DNA of 35,690 nucleotides from an uncultured Hyphomicrobiales bacterium (GTDB lineage Bacteria > Pseudomonadota > Alphaproteobacteria > Rhizobiales > Beijerinckiaceae): assembly GCA_903825465.1 (NCBI GenBank), contig CAIKAR010000004.1, positions 1-35,690 of the forward strand, in the 5' to 3' direction. This document shows positions 14,867 to 22,318 of this stretch, piece by piece; the first letter of the stretch is position 1, and every line of letters begins with the position of its first letter. A program made the translations under genes and the position numbers. The notes under the pieces were generated by a model that had not been told where the DNA came from, ran no database searches, and was given only the letters and a program-made list of their open reading frames with translations.

Positions 14867-15724
14867 ATGAACGCGGCGTTCGACAGGCGCTTCACGCCGG
14901 CCCGCGCGGATATCGCGGCGGAGAGCCTGCGCGGCTCGCTCGACGCGCCCCGCTACGCGCCAGCTCGGCCAATGCGCGTCGTCGAGGAGTGTCTGCCCCT
15001 GTCGCGCGAGCCGCGGCGCGACATTCCCATCGACACGCAGGCGCTGTTTGGCGAACTCGTGGACATCTACGATGTCGACGACGAGGGCTGGGCCTGGGGC
15101 CAGCTTCGGAGCGACGGATACGTCGGCTATCTGCCGGCCTTGGGGCTGCGCGACGCGGGCGCGGGGGCGACGCAAGGTATCGCCGCGCTTCGCGCGCATG
15201 TGTATCCCGGTCCCGATATGAAACTTCCTCCAGTGGCCGCGCTGCCGTTGGGCGCGCGATTCGCGGCCGGCGAAACGCGCGGCGATTTCATCGCCGTCCC
15301 CGGCCATGGCTTTGTCTGGATGGCGCACACCGCGCCGCTCGCCGCGCGCGCGCCGGACTTCGTCGCGGTGGCGGAGCGGTTTTTGAACACGCCTTATCTC
15401 TGGGGCGGCAAGACCAGCATGGGAATCGATTGCTCGGGTCTCGCGCAGGTCTCGCTCGCCGCGGCTGGAATCGCCGCGCCGCGCGACACGGACGTGATGG
15501 AGAAAGCCTTGGGCGAGCCGCTGGCGTTCGACGAATCCCTTTCCGGCTTGCGCCGCGGCGATCTCGTGTTCTGGAAAGGCCACGTCGGCGTCATGCGCGA
15601 CGCGGAGGCGTTGCTGCACGCCAACGGCCATTTCATGCTTGTGACGAGCGAGCCCCTGCGCGTCGCGCGCGGCCGCGTGGCGGAAAAGACCGGCGGCGCG
15701 ATCACATCCATCCGCCGCTTGTGA
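14867..15724 (+). CDS. SH3-domain NlpC/P60 cell-wall peptidase (285 aa)
   Basis: Probably a gamma-D-glutamyl-(L-)amino-acid dipeptidase acting on peptidoglycan-derived peptides. Two SH3b-like stretches (about 40-95, including GWAWGQLRSDGYVGYLP, and about 100-155, VPGHGFVWMAH) precede the NlpC/P60 domain from about 165. The catalytic triad is visible: Cys189 in DCSGLAQ, His239 in KGHVGVM and His251 in LLHANGH. No signal peptide is seen, which fits the cytoplasmic dipeptidyl-peptidase-VI-like group that recycles wall peptides. It is coupled to the MarR gene upstream and converges with the uridine-kinase-like gene, leaving 3 nt between the two stop codons. Confidence 0.93.
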   Translation: MNAAFDRRFTPARADIAAESLRGSLDAPRYAPARPMRVVEECLPLSREPRRDIPIDTQALFGELVDIYDVDDEGWAWGQLRSDGYVGYLPALGLRDAGAGATQGIAALRAHVYPGPDMKLPPVAALPLGARFAAGETRGDFIAVPGHGFVWMAHTAPLAARAPDFVAVAERFLNTPYLWGGKTSMGIDCSGLAQVSLAAAGIAAPRDTDVMEKALGEPLAFDESLSGLRRGDLVFWKGHVGVMRDAEALLHANGHFMLVTSEPLRVARGRVAEKTGGAITSIRRL

Positions 15725-15727
15725 GGA

Positions 15728-16396
15728 TCACGCCCGGGCCGGCGTCCGCTTGCCCAGCAGCCGCCTGACCCTGTGCAACACGGGCGCGCCGGGATGTTCC
15801 AACTCGTCGTCGGAAAGCGCGAACGGATCCGCGACGCGCGGATCGGAGGCGTCGACGATCATGTCGGCCTTGAACCGGCCCGGATAGGTGTAGCGGTAGT
15901 GCATCGGCTTCACCGAACGCAGGTATTGCGCGATGACGTCGGCGGTCTGGCGTCCGCGCTCGCCGATGTCGCGCAATATCCGCCGCGCGAGGCGGATGTC
16001 GTCGGGCGTGTCGATATAGACCGACAGGTCGGCCAGCGACAGCAGCGCTTCGCGGTAGAGGATATGCGTGCCCTCGACGATGATCACGGGCGACGGCGCG
16101 GCTGTTTCCGTCTCGCGTTTCCGCCGGTGCGTGGAAAAATCGTAGAGCGGCTTCTCAACGCTTTCGCCGGCCTTGAGCCCGCCGAGATGAAGCAGCAGCA
16201 GAGCGTGGTCCTTTTGCGCGATGTCGTCGAAATTGAGTCCGTCGAGGGCGGCCGCGCCTTCGGGGTGATCGATGAAATAATCGTCCTCGCGCAGGATCGC
16301 CGCCTCGACGGGCGCGAGCTTCGCTTTCAGCCATTCCGCCAGCGTGCTCTTGCCCGCGCCGGAGCCGCCGCCGATCATCAAAACAAGCGGCGTCAT
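15728..16396 (-). CDS. udk: Uridine-kinase-like P-loop phosphotransferase (222 aa)
   Basis: A P-loop kinase of the uridine kinase/phosphoribulokinase family, probably phosphorylating uridine and cytidine. Walker A is GGGSGAGKST at residues 9-18. Then LREDDYFID matches the substrate-binding Asp-Asp-Tyr/Phe region of uridine kinases. Further family motifs are PLYDFSTHRR, VIIVEGTHILY (Walker B-like) and SVYIDTPDDIRLARRILRDI. The length fits bacterial Udk. It is the last gene of the nucleoside operon, 25 nt after the phosphorylase. The operon context supports nucleoside salvage; exact substrate is inferred. Confidence 0.85.
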   Translation of the reverse strand: MTPLVLMIGGGSGAGKSTLAEWLKAKLAPVEAAILREDDYFIDHPEGAAALDGLNFDDIAQKDHALLLLHLGGLKAGESVEKPLYDFSTHRRKRETETAAPSPVIIVEGTHILYREALLSLADLSVYIDTPDDIRLARRILRDIGERGRQTADVIAQYLRSVKPMHYRYTYPGRFKADMIVDASDPRVADPFALSDDELEHPGAPVLHRVRRLLGKRTPARA

Positions 16397-16421
16397 CGCG
16401 CGCGCCGCCCCGTCGGGACGT

Positions 16422-17240
16422 TCATTGCTGTTCGATTTCCCTGATTTTCAGGAAGCTTTTTATCAGGCGGCGCAGCATGATGGCGCCCTGCGCGGCGGTC
16501 TTGCGCGTTTCGAGATGGCTGGGGTTGCCGCCCATGAAGTTGGCGCCGAAGTTCGACACGATCACAACGGCGGCGACGCGGAGCCCGAGGCGGCGCGCGA
16601 GGATGACTTCGGGCGCGACCGACATGCCGACCACGTCGGCGCCGAGGGCCTTGGCCATTTTGATTTCCGCCGGCGTTTCGAACGACGGTCCGGAGAACCA
16701 CATGTAGACGCCTTCGCGAAGCGTCACCCCCGACGACAACGTCGCCCGCTTGAAGCGGCGCGCGAGACGGGGGTCGTAGGCCTCGGCCATGGCGACGAAG
16801 CCGCCATCGCCGCCAGCGCCGATCAGCGGATTGAGGCCGCAGAAATTGATGTGGTCCGTGATCATCACCAGGTTGCCGGGATAGAGGTCGGCGTTCACCG
16901 AGCCGACGGCCGCGGTGAACACGACGATCTGCGCGCCCAGAAGCGCGAGCGTTTCCAGCGGCGTTTCCATGCAGCGGGGATCGCCTTTTTCATAGTAGTG
17001 CGCGCGGCCCTGCATATAGGCGACGCCGACGCCCTCCTGCGCGCCCAGCACCAGGTGGCCATCGTGGCCGGACACTGTCAACGTCGGGAAGCCGGGCAGA
17101 TCGGCGTAGGGAATGGCGATCGGATTTTCGACCGCTTCCGCCATGTTGCCAAGTCCGGTGCCAAGGACGAACGCGATATCGACGCCCGTCGCGCCTCTGG
17201 AGCGCGCGACCTCGGCGGCGTTTTCGGCGATGTCGCTCAT
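16422..17240 (-). CDS. punA: Purine-nucleoside phosphorylase (272 aa)
   Basis: Splits purine nucleosides with phosphate into base and ribose-1-phosphate. It belongs to the trimeric PNP family: the phosphate loop GTGLGNMAE is at about 28-36, then SGHDGHLVLGAQEG and VFTAAVGSVNADLYPGNLVM with TDHINF. FSGPSFETPAEIKMAKALGA carries the base-contacting Glu, and VVIVSNFGANFMGG the Asn that marks preference for 6-oxopurines (inosine, guanosine). The start is ATG 17240, 11 nt after cdd. Confidence 0.92.
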   Translation of the reverse strand: MSDIAENAAEVARSRGATGVDIAFVLGTGLGNMAEAVENPIAIPYADLPGFPTLTVSGHDGHLVLGAQEGVGVAYMQGRAHYYEKGDPRCMETPLETLALLGAQIVVFTAAVGSVNADLYPGNLVMITDHINFCGLNPLIGAGGDGGFVAMAEAYDPRLARRFKRATLSSGVTLREGVYMWFSGPSFETPAEIKMAKALGADVVGMSVAPEVILARRLGLRVAAVVIVSNFGANFMGGNPSHLETRKTAAQGAIMLRRLIKSFLKIREIEQQ

Positions 17241-17251
17241 GCTTCCGATCC

Positions 17252-17659
17252 TTACCCATTGGTGTCGAGATCGCGCGGACCAAACGCGCGGGGCAACAGG
17301 TCCGAAAGAAGCAATGACTCAACAAAATGGGATTGATCGGCGAAATGGACGCGCGCGCCAGGTTCCGCGAACTCGCTGAGGCGTTGCCGGCACGCGCCGC
17401 AGGGCGTCACGGGGCCGGCGTCGCCGCCAACGACCGCAATGTCGGTGATTCGCCTTTCCCCCGCAATGGTCATGGCGGCGATGGCGGCGGATTCCGCGCA
17501 GATTCCGTTGGGGTAGGCGGCGTTTTCGACGTTGCAGCCGGCGAACACCGCGCCCGACGCCGTCATCAGGGCCGCGCCGACCTTGAAGCGCGAATAGGGC
17601 GCGTAGGCGTTGGCCTGCGCGGCGCGGGCGGCGTCGAACAATCGTTCAAGCGTGGTCAT
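17252..17659 (-). CDS. cdd: Cytidine deaminase (135 aa)
   Basis: Zn-dependent deamination of cytidine and deoxycytidine to uridine. This is the small homotetrameric type. Zinc and catalytic residues are visible: Cys54-Ala-Glu56 in NGICAESAAI and Cys87/Cys90 in TPCGACRQRL; NVENAAYPNGICAE is the family signature. The N-terminal AYAPYSRFKVGAAL is also typical. It starts 3 nt downstream of the permease stop, so transporter and enzyme genes are one unit; its product would feed the uridine-kinase-like enzyme. Confidence 0.95.
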   Translation of the reverse strand: MTTLERLFDAARAAQANAYAPYSRFKVGAALMTASGAVFAGCNVENAAYPNGICAESAAIAAMTIAGERRITDIAVVGGDAGPVTPCGACRQRLSEFAEPGARVHFADQSHFVESLLLSDLLPRAFGPRDLDTNG

Positions 17660-17662
17660 CGT

Positions 17663-18559
17663 TCACTCCCGCCGGTAGGGCTGGCCCGCCGCGGCGGGCG
17701 GCCGGGCGCGCCCGACAAAGCCCGCCAGCAGCGCCACGGTCAACAGATAGGGCAACGCCTGCAACGCCTGAACGGGGACCGCCCCGACTCCCGGAACGAC
17801 CGCGTCGGGCAGGCGTATGGCGACGGCGTCGAGGCCGCCAAACAGCAAGCATGTCGCGAGGCAGGCGCCGGGGCGCCATTTGGCGAAGACCAGCGCGGCG
17901 AGCGCGATGAAGCCCTTGCCCGCGCTCATGCCCGGCAGAAAGCCCGCCGCCTGCGCCAGCGACAGATCGGCGCCCGCGAGCCCGCACAACGCCCCGCCGA
18001 TCGCGACCGCGATATGGCGCGTCGCCCGCACGGAGCCGCCGGCGGCGTCGAGCGCGCCGGGGTTCTCGCCGGCCGCGTTGACGCGCAATCCGAGCTTCGT
18101 TCGCGCCAGCGCGAAAGCCGATAACGCCGCCGCGGCGAAGGCCGCGAGCGTCAACGCGTCCAGCCCCGCGACGACGGGCGTCACGCGTTCGCCCGCCGTC
18201 AACGCCGGCGTGCGTCCGCCCTCGCCGAACAGGGCCGCGCCCGCGAAGGCGGTCAGCCCCGCGCCGATCATGTTGACCGCCATGCCGCAGACGATCTGGT
18301 CGCCGCCGCGTTCGATTTCGGCCCACGCCTGCGCGAACGACAACGCGAGCGAAGCGGCGACCGCGGCGAGAAGGCCCAGCCGCACGTCGCCCGTCAGGCT
18401 GGCGGCCGCGGCGCCGGCGAAGGCGCCGGCCAGCATTTTGCCTTCGAGGCCGACATCCACGACGCCGGCGCGCTCCGACCACAGGCCGGCGAAACAGGCG
18501 AAGATCAATGGCGTCGACAGGCGCAGCGTCGCCGACAGCCACGAATAGGCTTGATCCAT
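17663..18559 (-). CDS. ABC transporter permease, nucleoside/BMP type, second subunit (298 aa)
   Basis: An inner-membrane permease of the BPD_transp_2 family, like the YufQ/NupQ subunit of nucleoside ABC importers. About 8-9 hydrophobic helices are seen. LIFACFAGLWSERAGVVDVG is the characteristic N-terminal motif of this subunit, followed by LEGKMLAGAFAGAAAA; RTKLGLRVNAAGENPGALDA is the conserved cytoplasmic loop that contacts the ATPase. The open frame continues far upstream within the neighbouring permease gene; I chose ATG 18559, which begins 2 nt after the stop of the first permease. Confidence 0.92.
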   Translation of the reverse strand: MDQAYSWLSATLRLSTPLIFACFAGLWSERAGVVDVGLEGKMLAGAFAGAAAASLTGDVRLGLLAAVAASLALSFAQAWAEIERGGDQIVCGMAVNMIGAGLTAFAGAALFGEGGRTPALTAGERVTPVVAGLDALTLAAFAAAALSAFALARTKLGLRVNAAGENPGALDAAGGSVRATRHIAVAIGGALCGLAGADLSLAQAAGFLPGMSAGKGFIALAALVFAKWRPGACLATCLLFGGLDAVAIRLPDAVVPGVGAVPVQALQALPYLLTVALLAGFVGRARPPAAAGQPYRRE

Positions 18560-18561
18560 CG

Positions 18562-19602
18562 TCACGCCAGCCTCCGCGAACCCAGCGCCGCGCCGGCGAC
18601 AAGCACCGCGAACCCTTGCGCCGCGACGACGATTTGCGGGGAAATTCGGGGGTAGTCGAGCCCGAGTTCGGCGCCGCCCTGAGCGAGAAAGCCGAACAGC
18701 AACGCGGCGAGCGGCACCATCATCGGGCGGCTGCCCGCCATCAGGGCGACGGCGATTCCAACGTAGCCGGCGCCGGCGGGAAAATCGAGAATGAGCCGGT
18801 TTTGCGCGCCTAGAAGTTCGTTGACCGCGACGCCGGACGCGAGCAGTCCGGACAGCGCCATGGCGCGAACGACAACGCGTGTGGCGTCGACGCCGGCGCA
18901 GGCCGCCGCGCTCGGATTGGCGGCCTGGACGCCGGCCTCGAATCCGGCGCGCGTTCGAAACACGTAGATGTGGACAGCCGCCGCGGCGGCGAGCGCTAGC
19001 AAGAAGCTCGCGTTGAGCGGCGTTCCCGTTGTCGGCGAGCCCAGCGCCGACAGCGCGTCGTCGAGCTTCCACAGACGCGCTCCGGGCGCAAAGGCGCGCG
19101 TTTCCGGCTGCATCGAGCCCGGCGCGCGCAGGGGATCGACAAGCAGCCACGACAGCAGCGCGCTGGCGACGAAGTTGAACATGATTGTCGTGATGACGAC
19201 GTGGCTTCCGCGGCGCGCCTGCAGCCAACCGGGGATCGCCGCCCAGGCCGCGCCGAACACGCCCGCGGCCAACACGCCCGCGACAAGCGGCGCGTACGCC
19301 GGCAGCGTCCCGCCCGCGAGAACGGCCATCGCGAGGCCCGCGCCGGCCACCAGCGATTGTCCCTCGACGCCGATGTTGAACAGGCCGGCGCGATAGGCGA
19401 CCGCCACCGCGAGTCCCGTGAAGATGAAATCCGTCGCGTAGTAAAGCGTGAAGGCCAGCGGCTCGGCGCCGCCAAGCGCGCCCGAAACCATCGCGGCGAA
19501 GACGCCGAACGGGTTCTCGCCGACCGCCAGCGCGCAAAAGCCCGTCGCGGCGAGGGCGGCGAGCGGCGCCGCGAGCGCGCGGAAGACGGGCGCTGGCCTC
19601 AC
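18562..19602 (-). CDS. ABC transporter permease, nucleoside/BMP type, first subunit (346 aa)
   Basis: The NupP/YufP-like permease partner. Its features are LAVAVAYRAGLFNIGVEGQS (family motif), GSHVVITTIMFNFVASALLS and the cytoplasmic loop FRTRAGFEAGVQAANPSAAA, within about 9 hydrophobic helices. The best start is GTG at 19602, which overlaps the ATPase stop as GTGA (4 nt) and gives a normal N-terminus (VRPAPVFRALAAPLAAL). The open frame upstream of it is a shadow of the ATPase gene. It works as a heterodimer with the next permease. Confidence 0.9.
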   Translation of the reverse strand: MRPAPVFRALAAPLAALAATGFCALAVGENPFGVFAAMVSGALGGAEPLAFTLYYATDFIFTGLAVAVAYRAGLFNIGVEGQSLVAGAGLAMAVLAGGTLPAYAPLVAGVLAAGVFGAAWAAIPGWLQARRGSHVVITTIMFNFVASALLSWLLVDPLRAPGSMQPETRAFAPGARLWKLDDALSALGSPTTGTPLNASFLLALAAAAAVHIYVFRTRAGFEAGVQAANPSAAACAGVDATRVVVRAMALSGLLASGVAVNELLGAQNRLILDFPAGAGYVGIAVALMAGSRPMMVPLAALLFGFLAQGGAELGLDYPRISPQIVVAAQGFAVLVAGAALGSRRLA

Positions 19603-21137
19603 GCCGCGGCCTCCGCCGCGCCCGCCATCATCAGGCCGATGTCGCGACGCGCGTTCGCGGCCCCCGGGGCGCGCTCGCCGACGATCCTGCCGCCGCGCAT
19701 GACGAGCGCGCGGTCCGAAAGCGCGAGGATTTCGTCGAGCTCGGCCGACACCAGCAGTATCGCCTTGCCAGCGCCTCGCAAGGCGGTCAGGCGGCGGTGG
19801 ATCGCGTCGATGGCGGAGATATCGACGCCGCGCGTGGGCTGTCCGACGAGCAGGACGCGCGGGTCCGTCTCGATTTCTCGCGCGAAAACGAGCTTCTGCT
19901 GGTTGCCGCCCGAGAAGCTGGAGATCGCGAGGCCGGGCGAGGCGGGGCGCACGTCCCATCGCGCCATGAGATCCGCGCAGTGACGGGTAATCGCCGCGGG
20001 ATTGAGCCATCGCCCGCCAAAGCGCGCCTCGCGCTGGCGCCCGAGCATGGCGTTGTGGTCGGCGCGGAAACCGGCGACGACGCCCTGTTTGAGACGGTCC
20101 TCGGGGATGTGCGCGACGCCGAGCGCGCGCGCCGCCGCAGGCGTGAAGCGCGTGAAATCGATGTCCAGCCCGGCGACGCGCAGCGTTCCCGAATTTGGCC
20201 GGCGCAGGCCCGCCAGGACTTCGAGCAGTTCGCTCTGGCCGTTGCCGGCGACGCCCGCGACGCCGACGATTTCACCGGCGCGCAGCGATAGCGAAACATC
20301 GTCGAGAAGCGCCCGGCCGTCGGCGCCGCGCAAGCGCATCCCCCGCGCCTCGACGAGGATTTCGCCTGGCGCGGAGGACGGTTTTTCCGCGCGCGGCGGC
20401 GGGCGTTGGCCAACCATCGCTTCCGCCAATGTTTCGGCCGAGAGCCCCTTCGCGTCGAAGGTCGCCACGCGCTCGCCGGCGCGCAACACGCTGACGCGGT
20501 CCGCGACGCCAAGCGCCTCGCCAAGCTTATGGGTGATGAACAGGATGGATGCGCCCTTCCCCGCGAGGCTTTTCATCAGTCTGAAAAGTCCGCTCGCCTC
20601 GTCCGGCGTCAACACCGCGGTCGGCTCGTCGAAAATCAGAACGCGCGCGCCCCGCGCGAGCGCCTTGAGGATTTCGACGCGTTGACGCGCGCCCAGCGGC
20701 AGATCGCCCGCGCGCGCGTCCAGGTCGATGGCGAGCCCGGTTTCGTCGGCGATGCCGGAAAGTTTCGCGCGCAACCTCGCGCGGCCCCTCGCCAACAGCG
20801 CGCCGCCCTCGTCGCCGAGCAAGATGTTGTCGAGGGCGCTCATCGTGTCGACAAGTTGGAAATGCTGACGCGTCATGCCGACGCCGAGCGCGGCGGCGTC
20901 GCGCGGGGAATTTATCCGCGCCTCCCTTCCATCGATCAGAATGGCGCCGGAATCGGCGCGAACGAGCCCGCCAAGAATCGACATCAGCGTCGATTTGCCC
21001 GCGCCGTTCTCGCCGACGATGGCGTGGATTTCGCCGCGCGCGACTGAAAGGGAGATGTCGCGGTTGGCGGCGACGCCGCCGTAGCGCTTGGAGACGCCAA
21101 CAAGTTCCAGCGCCGGTGCGCCGCTCACGGCGGACAT
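19599..21137 (-). CDS. Double ABC ATPase of a BMP-type nucleoside importer (512 aa)
   Basis: Two fused ABC domains (YufO/NupO or Rbs/Xyl-type architecture). In domain 1 (about 8-240) Walker A is GENGAGKST at 42-50, the signature is the atypical LPLGARQRVEI and Walker B VLIFDEPTAVL. In domain 2 (about 255-500) the P-loop is degenerate (GVAGVAGNGQSELL), but the signature SSFSGGNQQKLVFARE and LLVGQPTRGVD are conserved. A degenerate second P-loop is common in this subfamily. It overlaps the binding-protein gene end by 13 nt and the permease start by 4 nt. Confidence 0.93.
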   Translation of the reverse strand: MSAVSGAPALELVGVSKRYGGVAANRDISLSVARGEIHAIVGENGAGKSTLMSILGGLVRADSGAILIDGREARINSPRDAAALGVGMTRQHFQLVDTMSALDNILLGDEGGALLARGRARLRAKLSGIADETGLAIDLDARAGDLPLGARQRVEILKALARGARVLIFDEPTAVLTPDEASGLFRLMKSLAGKGASILFITHKLGEALGVADRVSVLRAGERVATFDAKGLSAETLAEAMVGQRPPPRAEKPSSAPGEILVEARGMRLRGADGRALLDDVSLSLRAGEIVGVAGVAGNGQSELLEVLAGLRRPNSGTLRVAGLDIDFTRFTPAAARALGVAHIPEDRLKQGVVAGFRADHNAMLGRQREARFGGRWLNPAAITRHCADLMARWDVRPASPGLAISSFSGGNQQKLVFAREIETDPRVLLVGQPTRGVDISAIDAIHRRLTALRGAGKAILLVSAELDEILALSDRALVMRGGRIVGERAPGAANARRDIGLMMAGAAEAAA

Positions 21138-22117
21138 TGGGAGTCGCTAGTGTAGTCGTGGACGACAACGGCGCCCGACGCGATCGCCGCCACGGCCTTG
21201 TCGGCGGCGTCCTTCATGGCGGGCGTGACAAGCGCCGCGTTGTTGTCGTCGAGCGCCCACGCGAGGCCGCCCTCTTTCAGGCCGAGGCTTTCGATCCCGT
21301 CCCGCCAGGTGTCGTCGCGCGCGGCTTCGAAGCCCCGGATGATCGCGGCGTCGACGCGTTTCAACAGCGAGGTCAGGACGTGGCCGGGGTAGAGCCCGTT
21401 CTGGTTGGCGTCGGTGCCGATGGCGAGCTTGCCCGCGTCGGCGGCGGCGCGCAGAACGCCGAGGCCCGTGCCGCCCGCCGCCTGCAACACGACATCGGCG
21501 CCGCGGTCGATCTGCGCGCGCGCGAGTTCGCCGCCCTTGACCGGGTCCGCCCACGCGGCGCCGGTGACGCCGGTCATGTTCTCGATCACTTGCATCGCTG
21601 GATCGACGCTGTGGACGCCTTGCCGATAGCCGCAGGCGTATTTGCGGATGAGCGGAATATCCATGCCGCCGACAAAGCCGACCTCGCCCGTCTTCGACGC
21701 CATCGCCGCGAGAACGCCAACGACATAGGCGCCCTCGTGCTCGCGGAAGACGATGGATTTCACGTTGGGCTGGTCCACCGCCACATCGACGATGGCGAAT
21801 CGAGTCTTTGGAAAGTCGGGCGCCACCTTGGCCAGCGCGCTCGCGTGCCCGAAGCCGACGGCCATGATCGGCGTGTTCCCGTCGCGCGCGAAGCGCCGCA
21901 GCGCCTGCTCGCGTTGCGCGTCGTTCTGGATTTCGAAGTCGCGCACCGCGATCCCGGTGTCGGCGGTGAATTTCTGGCCGCCTCGAAACGCGCCTTCGTT
22001 GAAGGATTTGTCGAATTTGCCGCCGAGGTCGTAGACGATGGCGGGCTTGATGTTTTCCGCGCGGGCGGCCGCGGCGCAGAAGGCGGCGGCGACTGCGAGA
22101 AGGGTTTGCGCGCGCAT
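21125..22117 (-). CDS. BMP-family nucleoside-binding protein (330 aa)
   Basis: The periplasmic substrate-binding component (BmpA/PnrA-like, Pfam Bmp). A signal peptide (about 1-20, LLAVAAAFCAAAARA then E) is followed by IKPAIVYDLGGKFDKSFNEG, the family hallmark, then VGFGHASALAKVAPDFPKTR and VGFVGGMDIPLIRKYACGYR. No lipobox is seen, unlike many Gram-positive homologues. I chose ATG 22117 for the signal peptide; the frame stays open to 22246 without a better start. It is the first gene of the operon that ends with cdd, punA and the uridine-kinase-like gene, so nucleosides are the likely ligand. Confidence 0.92.
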   Translation of the reverse strand: MRAQTLLAVAAAFCAAAARAENIKPAIVYDLGGKFDKSFNEGAFRGGQKFTADTGIAVRDFEIQNDAQREQALRRFARDGNTPIMAVGFGHASALAKVAPDFPKTRFAIVDVAVDQPNVKSIVFREHEGAYVVGVLAAMASKTGEVGFVGGMDIPLIRKYACGYRQGVHSVDPAMQVIENMTGVTGAAWADPVKGGELARAQIDRGADVVLQAAGGTGLGVLRAAADAGKLAIGTDANQNGLYPGHVLTSLLKRVDAAIIRGFEAARDDTWRDGIESLGLKEGGLAWALDDNNAALVTPAMKDAADKAVAAIASGAVVVHDYTSDSQCPP

Positions 22118-22318
22118 GAAAATGTCCGGCGGGTGAGGCTTTGACCCCGCGAGAGTAGCACGGCTTCGCGGCGTGACGAGGGGGAGGCCCGCGAATCCAC
22201 ACGCGCGAAAGCCGCGGTGGATTTCTTTCCGGCGTCGATCGGCCATGGTGGAGAACGCTGTTTTCGCTCGCGTTTCCGGCGATCTCCCCCGATTAGGCGC
22301 TTCGGGCGCTCAAGGCGT

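Noticed and set aside
22118..22318. Purine riboswitch or small RNA ahead of the nucleoside operon
   Set aside because: I could not find the conserved purine-aptamer loops or any convincing fold in this 201-bp stretch.
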